From: Chlorops oryzae
Taxonomy: Eukaryota > Arthropoda > Insecta > Diptera > Chloropidae
Reading direction: 5' to 3'
DNA: 64,000 nt
Assembly (NCBI GenBank): GCA_020466095.1
Contig: CM035809.1
Location: 22,083,442 to 22,147,441 of the forward strand
The notes beneath the pieces are model-generated. The model searched no databases, was not told the DNA's origin, and saw only the letters and a list, made by a program, of their open reading frames with translations. Below, one piece after another: positions 23,430 to 35,400 of the stretch. A program made the translations under genes and the position numbers. How positions within the stretch are numbered: position 1 is the first letter of the stretch; the number at the start of each line of letters is the position of its first letter.

Positions 23430-24960
23430 GGGTCGTAGTCTTTGACTCATTTTAAGTGCTTCTAAAGTTTAAATTCTCTAATATATTCCTATAGCCTTCA
23501 TGACAGTTTAAGTCAGAAAATACTTTGGCTTTATTTGAAATTTTAAAAAATGTTCATATAAAATTAATAAACCAGGTTTAAACTCTTCTGAAGACTATAA
23601 TTTGAGAGTTAAAATCTCAAATAGTTAAAACGAGGTTGGAGACTAAGATTCTGTTTGGACCCTCTTTCAGATATAAATTTTTCACAAATGACTCGTTTGA
23701 TCTCCCTAAATGCTCCTACTTGTTGTTTTTATGAGGCCTTAACAAAATAACTACTTCGAAGGGGTCCTTTAGGAGTCCTTTTATATCCCTCTATTTCGAA
23801 ACACTCCGTATATGGTAATCTGGCCGGCTATACCCTTTGTTCCATTCATATTTGTGACCTCAGATTTCGCTGAGCATATTAATTTAACTCATTCTCACTT
23901 CAAAAAATGAAAGTAATTTGAGTGGAGAAATTTATAACGAACTCTGTGCAATATTTCTCAAGAAACCATTTCAATGAGATTACTTTAATCTTAAATTTCA
24001 CAGGAATTCTCGGTAATCCTCGCATCATTGAATGTCGAAAATCTCTCGACGACACACATTCATATTTTTCCCCCTCTTCCTCAATCGCTTTTATCGCGTG
24101 AAACTAATCGCCGTTCTATCTCCTTTTGTCTACAGATTGTTTACAATAAAAATATTTGTTTAGATTAATGACTTTATTCAACAACAAAAAAATGAGATGC
24201 TTTATGGCCGCATAATAGCAGGTGTTACGAGGAAAACAAAGGCAAAAGCTGACAGCAACAACGAATTTTGCGTTGAAAATAAACAAAACGAACGTAAACG
24301 GGGTAAAAATTAATACCCGGCACTGCTGAGATTGTATTGAGGAGTTTTAAAAAGCTGTGCGACTGTTCAAAGTTCAATATTCCACTATCTCAGATCACGT
24401 AGTGCACCCAGTTTTGATTTTAATAACTTTTAAATGAAAAATACTCTTAACCATTAAATAGTGACGTGCTTTGTTTTACGATTCCAAATTGAAGTGGTGG
24501 GTTTTTCTTGCTCTTCAACTCGAGCTCAAAGAGTACAAAATCTCCCAAAAGATATTAAGTTTTTTAAAAATATTTTTCTCTCCAAGATATTCTTACCCAG
24601 TTGAGGTACATTGGACCCAAAAAAAACCCTTCCAGGCCTAAGTGTTTGCGCAATTAAATATTATCAATCCATTCAAAACTATCAAAGTTGGTTATTTCCC
24701 CCTCTTTGCGAGACCTTTTTCAAGCCCTTTACATAAACCGACCTTCATATGAATCAGTTGATTGAGCGATTGCTTTTATGAGGCCCTCTTATAAAATTTT
24801 TATTGGCATAATTAAAGATAAGTAGCCATAATTAAGTAGAGTTGACTTAGGTCAAGATTAACTATTCAATTAGATTTTATTTTGTTTTAATTTCAATTTT
24901 ATATTTTTTTTATTTTCTTTTAATTTATAATAAATTAATTTTCTTTCTTCAAAAAAATAG
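23430..24960. other. intergenic, nothing recognised
   Basis: No ORF, tRNA or tandem structure that I can support. Confidence 0.5.
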
Positions 24961-24964
24961 AAGC

Positions 24965-25960
24965 TGAGTACAATTTTGATGGCATTGTCATCACAGGCCA
25001 TTGGTCATTTAAAGTCTACCAAGTTGTTTTGTCGGATATGAAAGCTTACTTCCTTTTCGAGGAAAATATTCCAATGCAGGGATTTTGACAATACAAAATC
25101 ATAAGATTCATCATGCATGACATTGTCACCTGGATGTCATCAATCAAATATTCTTTTTCATTGTAATCTAATTTGTCATCTTTGAAATGTCCTTAAAACA
25201 ACCATGCATGACATTGTCACCCTTAATGTCATCAATACTAAAAAATATGGATTGACATTAAAACCTTTAAAATGCCATGTCTCTAGAATAAAGTATTATG
25301 CCTATCATTGTCCCTTATAAATCTAAAATGAAAGAATTTATTTATTTATTTCTAATCATGAGACACATGACATAGTCACACACATGTCATGTAAGCAATA
25401 ATGAGTGACGTTGTCAACTATTTGTCATCAATTATAGAGCTTATGGGTCTCTTGTACATTTAATGATGCCATGTCTCTCTGAAATAATCATATGTGACAT
25501 TGTCCCCTGTAAATCATCAATGAAAACTCTAATGATTAATGACGCCATGACATAAGCCCATGAGCAGGACTGTGGAGAGAAAATTGGGGGCCCGGGGAAT
25601 TTTTTTCCGGGCCCCCTCACAAAAAGTTCGTAAAAAAAAGGGCCAAGTTGTGGGCCCCTTCAGCACAACCCAGGCTCGGGGAAAGCCCCTCTTTTTCACC
25701 CCATCTCTACAGGCCTGGCCATCAGAGACATGACAATGTCACCTCTTTGTCATCAATGACGGAATTGATGCCTTTTATTATCCACCTTCAAAGATGACAT
25801 TTCATCAGAAAAATCATACATGACAATGTCACCTCAATGTCATCAGTGAAAGAACTTATTATTTATAATCTTCTTTAACAATGGCATGCCACTTGAACAA
25901 ACATGCATGACAATCTTACCTGAATGTCATCAATGAAATATAAAATATATAATGTCATAT
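24965..25960 (+). repeat. degenerate TGACA-TGTCA repeat block
   Basis: The phrase CATGACATTGTCACC followed ~8 bp later by ATGTCATCAAT recurs about eight times (near 24975, 25110, 25205, 25370, 25410, 25490, 25735, 25830 and 25905) with irregular spacing of roughly 80-150 bp. Each unit is a short imperfect palindrome pair. A hAT-like MITE interrupts it. No coding potential. Confidence 0.7.
25565..25717. mobile_element. hAT-like MITE, GGGCCC-rich, copy 1
   Basis: 153 bp starting CAGGACTGTGGAGAG and ending CTCTACAGGCCTG, strikingly GC-rich (GGGGGCCCGGGG) in AT-rich surroundings. Flanking octamers CCCATGAG and GCCATCAG agree at 6 of 8 positions, compatible with a decayed 8-bp hAT duplication. 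Second copy at 40372-40534. Confidence 0.7.
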
Positions 25961-26338
25961 TGATGACGATTTTCTAGTGGGTAATATTGTAAGAAATTCA
26001 AATTATTTTCAATAATCTTACCTTTTGAGAGTATGAGCTCATTGAACGATTGTTCATTTTTCGAGCGCCTCTATGAAATCGCGCTCTCTTTTGACAACTC
26101 AAATTCGATAATTTTGAATAAAATTCCAAAAGCAGATAAAGTTTGTTGCTCTTCTTCGGAAAGTAACAAAAATATTTCAATTATTTTCTTTGAGCTTAAA
26201 AGTTCGTTCTCACCGAAAAAAAACATTCAAATTTCAAGTGTTTGCGTGAGTAAATAATTTTTTTCCCCCTCTTATTTTGACTCATCGCCTATAAGCCCCC
26301 AGACGAGTACTTTGCATCGCGAAGAAAGTCAAACTCTC

Positions 26339-26410
26339 AGTTCAGTTGTAAGGCGGCGAGCCGAACGTGAACTTGTGCCTCGTGTTTGTGTGTGTCTCTG
26401 TGTTTGTAAG
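26339..26410 (+). promoter_or_regulatory. possible core promoter upstream of the receptor
   Basis: Two overlapping initiator words TCAGTTCAGTT (A at 26339 and 26344) are followed by CCGAACGTG at about +22 to +31, similar to but not in register with a DPE. A GT-rich leader and a possible donor (TTT|GTAAGT near 26407) follow. It lies 5.3 kb upstream of the receptor start codon on the same strand, so it could be its promoter, but nothing proves the link. Confidence 0.25.
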
Positions 26411-29390
26411 TTGAGTGATTTGAAAGGCGAGAAAAAGAATCGAAAGTGATTCGAGAAGTAAACAAACGAGCACGTTTTCTATTTGGAGCAATAAATATTC
26501 TTGTCAACTCCCAATAAATTTTGAAATAATCAATGCGTAATCGGAATGTAATCGGAATTGATAATGAAATCGTTTTATTTTCCAACGTGCCGCAGTTCCG
26601 CTCGCGATCGATTAAATTTCAATTATTGAAAAGTGGCGGCTGTTGCCTTTCATTCCGTTTTGCCATCGATTAAACGTTTTGTTTATTCAATTAGTGATTA
26701 CGTTTTTCCTCTTATTTACACGTGACAAACTAAAGCATTCGTGCATTTCCATCTAGATTGTTAGAGTTGGATTGCTTAATAATCGTTGGATGACATCCAA
26801 CCCATCTTAACTAACCTGCCTATTCAGTGGAAAGAATGCCTTTCATATGAAAATTCCAATCGGGCAATAAAATGAATACCTTTTGTGTTCGCTTCGACGT
26901 GACATGGCATAATTATTTTTGTTAATTAAACTAAGCTTGGGTGAGGTTGTCTTAACTTAAGGTAAGGAGACAAATTAGGAATTTCGGCTAGAAAATTTTT
27001 TCATCTATAGGAATCTATTTGAGTTCTTGGGATTCTCAGAGGGCGAACATTCATTAAGCGAACATTAATCATAGGAAAATATGCTTAAAGAATTTTGGCC
27101 TTGATACACTTTTACCACTTATGATGATATTTCCCTTATTGATATTGACAGAGCAAGGTCGACTGTATAAACAAATATTATCGCATCAATAACCAATCGC
27201 AGAGCAGACTCCATAAGTAATTGAGAAAAATAATTTTAATGAAACCAGAACATAACGAAAGAGGGAAAGAAAGAATCAGATTATGTATGGGAGAAAAGAA
27301 AAACCTCCGATGGTTATCCTAAGCATGCTAAAGCCCCTTTGAAAATGAACTCGGTTCCTTCTGCAATATTGGGACTTCAACCCTCTAAGATGCCATACTT
27401 GTTTTCCTTCATGGTTCATAAAATTATCGGAAGTATTTCGAACCAATGACAAAATTTTATTTATTTAAAAAATAATAAAACTAGACATTTAAAGTTTATT
27501 AAAATATTATAATCCAAAGTTACTTAAAATAATAATAATCCAATAATTTTATATTAGGGTAAGGTCACCTTGAGTGGACTGTCACTTAGAGTGGACCAAT
27601 TGAATGTTTGCTATGTTGTGACAGTTGCACAGTTGCCCGAACCGCGGTAGAAATCATCCAGAAATTGTCGAGAAATCCGGTGAAATTTTCTCCAAAAATT
27701 CTTAAAAATCCACCAAAAATCTTCTAGAAAAAGCTTGAAGCCTGTTAGAACCTGCTAAGAAGCCTATTAAATTATGCCAGAAGTCCGCCTTAAATCATCC
27801 ATAAATTGAATTAAAGTTAGTCGAACTTAAATAAAGTTAACTTAAGTTATGTCGCGACTAATTGAACCCTTAGAAAATGAAAATTAATCGAAGCAGCTTC
27901 AAAAATTTTGATAAATTAATTAAACTTCATATCTTTCAACTCATTTGTTCCATTTCATTGAGTTGTCATCGTAAATGTTCTAATTTTGATTTTATTTTTA
28001 GATTTTATTTAATTTTTTTTTGGAATTTCATTTTGAAGTGTTGGATTTTTTTTTGTTCTGTTTGAACTTTAACAAATTCCATGTGCTTTTGTGGTCAATA
28101 AAAGTTTTAATGTGTCCGGAGGGAATATTAAAAATAATGGAGCGCGCTGTTTTGCCTCAAAAATTCAATAAAATCGTTAACATTGTGTTCAGCGCGTGCG
28201 AGATTGATTCTGTTTTGTGGCAGATTGAAAACATTTCGGTTTTGTGTTTCATTGTATTTTTTGTTTTTTTTAGATTTTTTTTTCTCTCAAAAGATGTAAA
28301 GCGATCAAAGTCTCTAAGTAGAATTAGTGAATAAATCGGAGGTCAAAATTCCATTGATGAGATTAATTTTTGAAAGGGGGAAATTCTTATTTTTCTCTGA
28401 GTTCCCATTTTCCTTTCCTACAGATATCAAGTCCTCTTTTTCTCTCTGTGATTGTTCATGTTTTTTTTTATTTTTTCCCTGAGATATACGGTCGACTACG
28501 GCCCACAACTAGTGAGTTTTCTTTCAAGCAAAAATGAGAAATTACAAGTAATCGAAATGTAAATTACTAAGAATTTTGGCGTCAAAATTTTTTCAAAAAA
28601 CCGATTACAACTAGTCTAGTTAGGGCCTAGTTTCAAACTGGCCCAGAAAGGACCAGTTTTTGAAAAAAATTTTAGTGCTTAAATTCTTAGAATTTTTCAT
28701 TTATTCTATATATAAATTTTCATCAAAATCGGACGTTATGAAATTTTCGGATTTTTTTGGTTTTTTGTCCAAAACTCACTAAACTTCCTCTAGCACCCCC
28801 CGCCCCCCCCCCTCAACAATTTTTGGATTAATGTCTTATAATTGTTCAATATACCACTGTGGAAAATATAAGCACTATCAAAGCAGTCTTTCTCTGGACA
28901 CGCCACTGAATGTAATCGGGTTTATTCAGATTAATGAAGTCAATTAAATTTTTGAAGAAATAATAACAAAAAAAAATCTAATTCAATTGTAATTTTTTTC
29001 AAATAATTTTTATTTTTTATCGTAATTTTTTAATAAAAAATAATTAAAAATTATTCGAATTTAATCAGGGCTATAAAAAATAATCTTGATTAAATATCTT
29101 TACTTCAAATAATATTGATTTGAATTCAAACATAAAATTTAGATTGATTTGTGTTATTTTCGATTTAATTTTAAATGGAATAAAAGTTAAAAAAATTTTG
29201 ATTACTTTGAGTTAAATATGACTGAGGTTTAAATAACGGAAAGTATGAAATTTACTCAATTTAATGCATAAAATAAAAGGACAAAAAATTATAAATTGAA
29301 ATTTGCGATAATTTCGATTTAAGTTTTTAATTGAGAAAAATTAAATTTTGACTATTTTGGATTAGTTTCTTATTCTTCTTCTTGCGTGTT
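26411..29390. other. intergenic, one diverged repeat
   Basis: No supported gene. 28560-28800 carries an ACTAGTC-rich repeat (R4) related, in opposite orientation, to 36330-36560. A C-rich run lies at about 28795-28812. Confidence 0.5.
28560..28800 (+). repeat. dispersed repeat R4, copy 1
   Basis: Shares GATTACAACTAGTC, AGTTTCAAACT, a GAAAAAAATTT run and a TTTTGGTTTTTTGTCCAAAAC-like end with the inverse of 36330-36560. Old and non-coding. Confidence 0.55.
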
Positions 29391-30035
29391 TAACTACTTA
29401 TCCCAGTCTATCCCGGGGTTCGCAAAATGCGACCAGTTCCTCCATTTTGTTCTGTCGGTTGCATCATCCGAGGTAAGTCCTACAGCCTCTAGGTCCCATT
29501 TTATTGTGTCCATCCAGCGCTGTTTCGGACGCCCCCGTTTTCTGTAACCTTGGATTTCCAGTGCGTAGCCTTTCTTTGCCAAAGTCTCCTCATTTCCTCT
29601 CAGGACGTGTCCATACCACCGTAGCCTTGCTTCTCGCATTTTCCCAATAATTGGCGCAGCTCCATAGCGTCTACGGATGTTTACGTTTGGGACATGATCA
29701 AGACGAGTGAGTCCGGATATCCAGCGAAGCATCTTTGTTTCCATAACACTAACCTTTCTTTCTGCTACTTTCGTTGCTGGTAGACATTCGGTACTATAAA
29801 GAGCGACTGACCTGATGGCTGTGCGGTAAATTTTGGATTTTAAGCGGTCGCTTATCTTTTTATCGCACATAACTCCAGTCGTTGAACGCCACTTAAGCCA
29901 AGCGTCCTTGGTAGGTCAGTGTTATTTATTTTGATGGTCCCTGCTTCGCAATTGTCTGTTGTCATGTATTCTGTTTTCCCGACATTCAAACGTAGTCCAA
30001 ACATAGACAATCTGTCATGCCAGTCTTGTAATTTT
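29375..30035 (-). mobile_element. RTE-type LINE, 5'-truncated, internal deletion
   Basis: The minus strand encodes the end of a reverse transcriptase (QDWHDRLSMFGLRLNVGKTE, about 29950-30030), then, after an internal deletion, a 158-aa open frame (29394-29870). That frame holds the usual RTE C-terminal segments RLKSKIYRTAIR, KMLRWISGLTR, RLRWYGHVLR, RKRGRPKQRW and TKWRNW. The 3' edge is AAGAAGAAG-like. No endonuclease domain or first part of the RT remains, so it is a dead-on-arrival copy. Confidence 0.85.
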
Positions 30036-31628
30036 GGATTAGTTTAAATTTTACATTAATTGAAGTTTAAAATAAATTTTAAATTGAAATTGCAATAATT
30101 TTTTTTGTTAACCAAAATTACAATTAAATATGAATTAGAATGTAGAATTTTGATTAGTTTCGATTTTTATTTGATTTTAGGTAAATCAATTAAATAAATA
30201 TAACACCCAAAATAATTTAGTTTTAATCGTCCTAATTTGTTCACTAATTTTATATTAATAATTAAAATTATTTTCATTAATCTGGATTCATTTTATTTAA
30301 AAATAAAATATAAAAATTAATAAATCTTTAATTAATAAGGATTTATAATCAAAAATTTGGGATAAAAAATTATTCTTGAGATTAAAAACTTAAGTATCAG
30401 TTATCAATCACAGTCCGGCTAGGATAACTTCCAACTCAACGAAGCCATTGAATGAAACTTGAAACTGCTTTAGTTTTATTTTTGGAATATTCATCGAAAT
30501 CGTTAAAACCGCTTGGACATATTTATATGTTTCAAAAATGTATATATATATATATTTGTCGTGTTTTCTGCCTCCAGTTTTGTAAACATATTTTTGTTAA
30601 AAAATGCCGCAAACGTTGGCGTTCTCATCGCGTAATTGCCACCGAAATTGTTTCCTTGCGTAGGCTTCTTTATTGTATTGTGCTATTAATAGATGTTTTG
30701 TTTAGGTTTCCCATTTTATTATGGGTTGATATTTGATATTTCTCTTTCCAAAAAATGAATGAAAACCCATAAACGTGCCTGTTTTTCTAACATTTAAAAG
30801 AGATATATATAAAAACAAGAAATTTCGACTTGAGCTACTCTTCCATATTTTCATAGATATAATGGGGCTATCATATATAAACCGTCCAATTAAAAGATCT
30901 CACCGTTGTCTAATAATGCAATTTTTCACCTTTTGCAATCAACTTCAAAGTAATTGTCAGACTGATTCCTTTCAGAATGGGGATGAATTGTTCTTCCATT
31001 CCTTGGTAGAAAATTTCTGGCCTTGACTTTCCTCAAATTGAATGAAAAAACTAAAAAAAAAACCCTGAAGTTCTCTGAAGCCAACGACAAATAGTTATGG
31101 TCATTTAAAATTTACTCTCTTCGCAATAAACAAGGAAATACCAATTTTTATTCAGCTCCATGTATAAAATGTAAAAAAAAAATTAAGTGCATACTTTACG
31201 GCGCTTCGAAGAAAAAGGGTGTGCTTTGTGAATATTAGTTTTGTGCATGCGGCAATTAACTAAATTGATATGAGGTGTGAAAAGAACGTCAAGAACGAAC
31301 GAACAACGTAACCAAAACAGAAAGAACAACAAAATTCTAACGCAAAAAAAAAGAAGAAAATTTGAAATAAAAAGAAGTAAATAAAAATGAAAAAGTTCCC
31401 TTGTCTCGTTTTAGTGTCTTTGGTGTACTCAAAGCGAAAAGTTGGCAAAAACTGAAAAATGAATAAACGAACTTTTAAGCGGAATAAAAAACATTAAAGC
31501 CATAAACAGAAACAATAAAATACAAAAACAAAAAAGGTCATGTTGACATTTCAAGCGTTGAAAAATTCTATTAAAAGAAAAATGAAAAAATAAACACACA
31601 AAAAAAATAACAAAATAAAAGCGTTAAA
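30036..31628. other. AT-rich region upstream of the receptor ORF
   Basis: 30040-30420 is a TTAA-rich simple sequence. The A-rich stretch from about 31200 to 31628 probably contains the receptor's 5' leader; no donor/acceptor pair can be fixed by eye. Confidence 0.4.
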
Positions 31629-32448
31629 ATGATTCTGAAAATTCCAACGAATTCTATGGAAATGAATGGCATTGTCCTTGCTGATTTATTGCTAACAAAT
31701 GAGAGTGATTCAACAACAGCAACGGGACATGTTGTTCGGCAGCAATCAACACCATTGTTTTATGATATTCTGATAAAAACAACAAGAACAGCAACAACCA
31801 TCATCGATGAAATAACAAAAACTCAACATAATGCAACAGCAGCAGTTGCAGCAACAACGATTGCCACCAGAAGTGGCGATAGTGCCAGGAGCATCATTAA
31901 TCGACTTGAACCGAATCGAAGTCACGGTCTTAGTACAATCATCGCCTTGAGCCATATGTTAAACAGCAGCAGCGTCAGCGGCACCGGTATCGGCGGCAAT
32001 GGCGGCGACAGCAGCAGTACCAATAACAATGGCAGTCATGCCAATATAATATCATCGCCTGCCGCCATCACGTCGTATACATCAGCAACGGAAGCATCAT
32101 TATTGCCATCGGCAACAGCAGCAACATCGACGTCGTCGTCAGTCATTATCAGCGCCGCAGCAGACATTGTCAGCAAAGCGAACAGTTCAAATCCTGTTGA
32201 TACGAGCGCTGTCACAACGGCAGTGTATTCCGATATCGGGGATATGGGATGGCCGAAGGCGCTTATCGTTGCCATATGTTTAGTGTTAATCATCGTTACG
32301 ATTGTTGGCAACACGCTCGTCATATTGGCCGTTCTGACGACGCGTCGCCTACGCACGGTCACGAACTGTTTCGTGATGAATCTTGCCATTACTGATTGGC
32401 TTGTCGGCACTTGTGTTATGCCGCCAGCAGTCATCTTATACGCCATCG
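31629..32448 (+). CDS. receptor exon 1 (outer tail, TM1-TM2)
   Basis: ATG in good fly context (TTAAAATG). Ends ATCG|GTGAGT after TM2, leaving one base of a glycine codon. The open frame runs on into the intron to 32543 but that extension loses homology. An antisense open frame (32036-32461) is a shadow of the repeated Ser/Ala/Thr codons. Confidence 0.9.
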
Positions 32449-35400
32449 GTGAGTTCAACAATGCTGGTGTGCGGTTTAAATGGCTTTATTTTCTCATGCG
32501 TTACAAATTTTTTTGCGTTTTTAACGCTCTGATGACATCATGAGTTCTTTCTTTATTATCGTACATTCTCTCTTAATGCTTTCTTTCGATGGATTTTTTT
32601 TTTTGCTCGTCGATGTATGTTTGTATATCGGATGATTTTTTCTCAAAAATTTATAAAAATTGACAAAAGGGGATACAGGAAGGTTTTCATAATAGGATTT
32701 TTTATTCTTTTGTTATTGTTAAATTAAAATTAAAAAAATTATATAATTAATCGTAATAGAAATTCTTGGGCCCTAGGCCCGAACAAATATTAAAGTAGTT
32801 GAAATCAAATATCAAAAGCCTCGAATAAAACTAAAAAAACTGAAAACATAATTGAAAATATATTAATTATTTTAAGATTTTTAAATTATTTAAATCATTT
32901 TATTTTAATTGCTATAATCTAAATTATTTGAATCATTTTGGTGATATAAATGATTTAAACGGTTTTAACTTGTTATTTAAAATTTTTAATTTTTTAAATT
33001 ATTTTAATTTTTTTAAATTATTTTAATTATATAAATTGATTTTGTTGTAATTAATCAATTAAATGTTTCTATTTCAATTATTTAAATTTTTTTTTGATTT
33101 TTTAAATTGTGTTTATAATTTTAATTATTTTAATTTTTATAATTATTCTAATTATTTAAATGATTATATTTTAATTATTTAAATTTTTTTGTTTTATATA
33201 ATTTATTTATTGAATTATATTTGGATTTATTTAATTTCTAATTTTAATTTATTCATTTAATGATTTTAATTTATTAATTTTTGTTAATTATTTCAATTAT
33301 TTAATATTTTTTGGTTGTTTAAATTGTATTAATTATTTTAATTACTTTTGTTTTTATAAATGTTTTAAAAATATATTTTCAATTATTTTAATTTTTTTAA
33401 TTTAATAATTAATTTTAAAAAATTTAATTATTGATTTTAAATTATTGATTTAAAGATTTTTAATAATTAATTATTTTAAATCAATTCAATTATTTTTTTA
33501 ATTTTAATTATTTTAATTTTTTTGATTAATCATTTTAGTAACTTAAATTTTTTAATTATTTTAATTATTTGTTTATACTTTTATAGAAATATATTTTTGT
33601 ATTTAATTATGAATTTTTATTCATTATTTTCGTTGTTACTTTTATAATTATTTTATATTTAATTAGAAATAATATTCAGGGTTGTCATAGAATCCGATAG
33701 CTGTCGGAATTGGAATTTTAGTCGACTGAATTTTTATAGATATCTGATAGAAATCCGGATAAAATAGGGTTCTGTGCAACTGAGAACCGATAATGATTCC
33801 GATTCAAAACCAAAAACGACAAAGTTTGTAAATGATGTATGAAATTTCGATCGATTTTAATTCCGATTCCGACAGCTATCGGATTCTGTGACACCCCTGA
33901 ATCAGGGGTAAAAAAGGGAAGTATTCTAAGCGTCAATTAAAGAAAATATATCATTACTTTTGCTGAAGAATTTTCGAAACACTTGGTTCCTTTATATTCA
34001 CTTCTCCAGTGTTCTTAAAACGGCAGATTTTGCGTTTTTAATTCCCATCTTTCATTCATGAAGTCCTCCCCCTGTATCGGGTTCTAATATAGAGAACAAA
34101 ATACTCTTATAAAAAAATAAAGGAGTACTCAGCTTTCCCACAGAATATATGCATTTCGTTTTCAAAGCTTTTCCCGAGATATGGTTTCCAATGAAGGATC
34201 CAATGTATTCAATGAATTTCTTCTAAAGATCGCAACTTCTAAGAGGCCTCGAGAGCTTTACAACCTCTGACATTGTCTTATCAAATCTTAATTTTTTATT
34301 TTCTATTATTTTTGTAACATTCAAAGGGCCTGCTCCCGTGTTTAATTGATAAAAAATTTTATTTAAAATATTCCCACTGAAAAATACATACATAAATAAA
34401 TAGTCAAATAAAATTATGATTTCTCTTACAGCAAAAGTTTCCTCAAAAAGTTCCGCGAAATTTCATTCATTCGAGCCTTGCTAGTACTTGTGATTCGTTA
34501 ATAACTTGCAGGATTGTCTCATCTTTCATTGTGACCTGATCGCCACCCCAATTTGTAATTAGAACACGATCCCCAACCTTCACAATGGGTGGCACTTGTT
34601 TTCGACTCTTCGATAAAATAGGACCAGGTCCTACTGCAACCACCATAGCTTGCACAATGCGATCGTCCTTGGGGCCTTTCGGAACTATCAGGCCATTATG
34701 GTTTGTGTCCTTTTCCAGGCATCTCACTAATATGCGGTCAAGAAGTGGCAACACTTTTTTAATTGACTTCGCCATTGACAGATTTTATACAATAAAATAA
34801 AAAAAAGTAAATAAATTAGATTCCAATAGATTTGAATATTTTCTGATGCAAAGCTTTTGAAGTAAAAAAAAGAATTTATTTCAGGTCTTAAAGAGAAACA
34901 TTTATGTTTGCTTGGATTTATCGAAGAAGAGTGAAAATAATCAATAAAACCTGAAACCTCGACCAGATCCAGCGACTACTCTTCTTAAGAGCAAAATTGT
35001 TCGTCTTAGGCCCACTGTTGATAAATCATCTCTGAGGGCATTTATACATCCGACAATTTAAACATATATTTTACTATCCTGAAGAAACTATAACACCCTT
35101 AAAAATGTTTACTGCCCAAAACCGAAATGTAAACAAAATGAAAATTTATTCAGAGTTAATACAAAAAGTTCATCACTTTATTGACTCCCACACATTTATC
35201 GCAGCAGGAAATGCCAAAATGTGTCCACCGCCCCCACTTAAAAGATGGCCATAAAATATTTAACGAAATAAATATGGGAACGCATTCCAATGGAAAAAAA
35301 ACAACAACAAACATTAAAGCATGTGACAATTCGAGAATCTTTTTTATGGCATTGACTTTTGGAATTTCCGTTTTCAGTCCGTTTAGACGAATTAAAACAC

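Noticed and set aside
24965..25960. CRISPR-like array
   Set aside because: Repeat units are degenerate and spacing is irregular; the surroundings are a eukaryotic genome with split genes.
32036..32461. 141-aa antisense frame over receptor exon 1
   Set aside because: Shadow of the biased codons of the receptor; no family resemblance.
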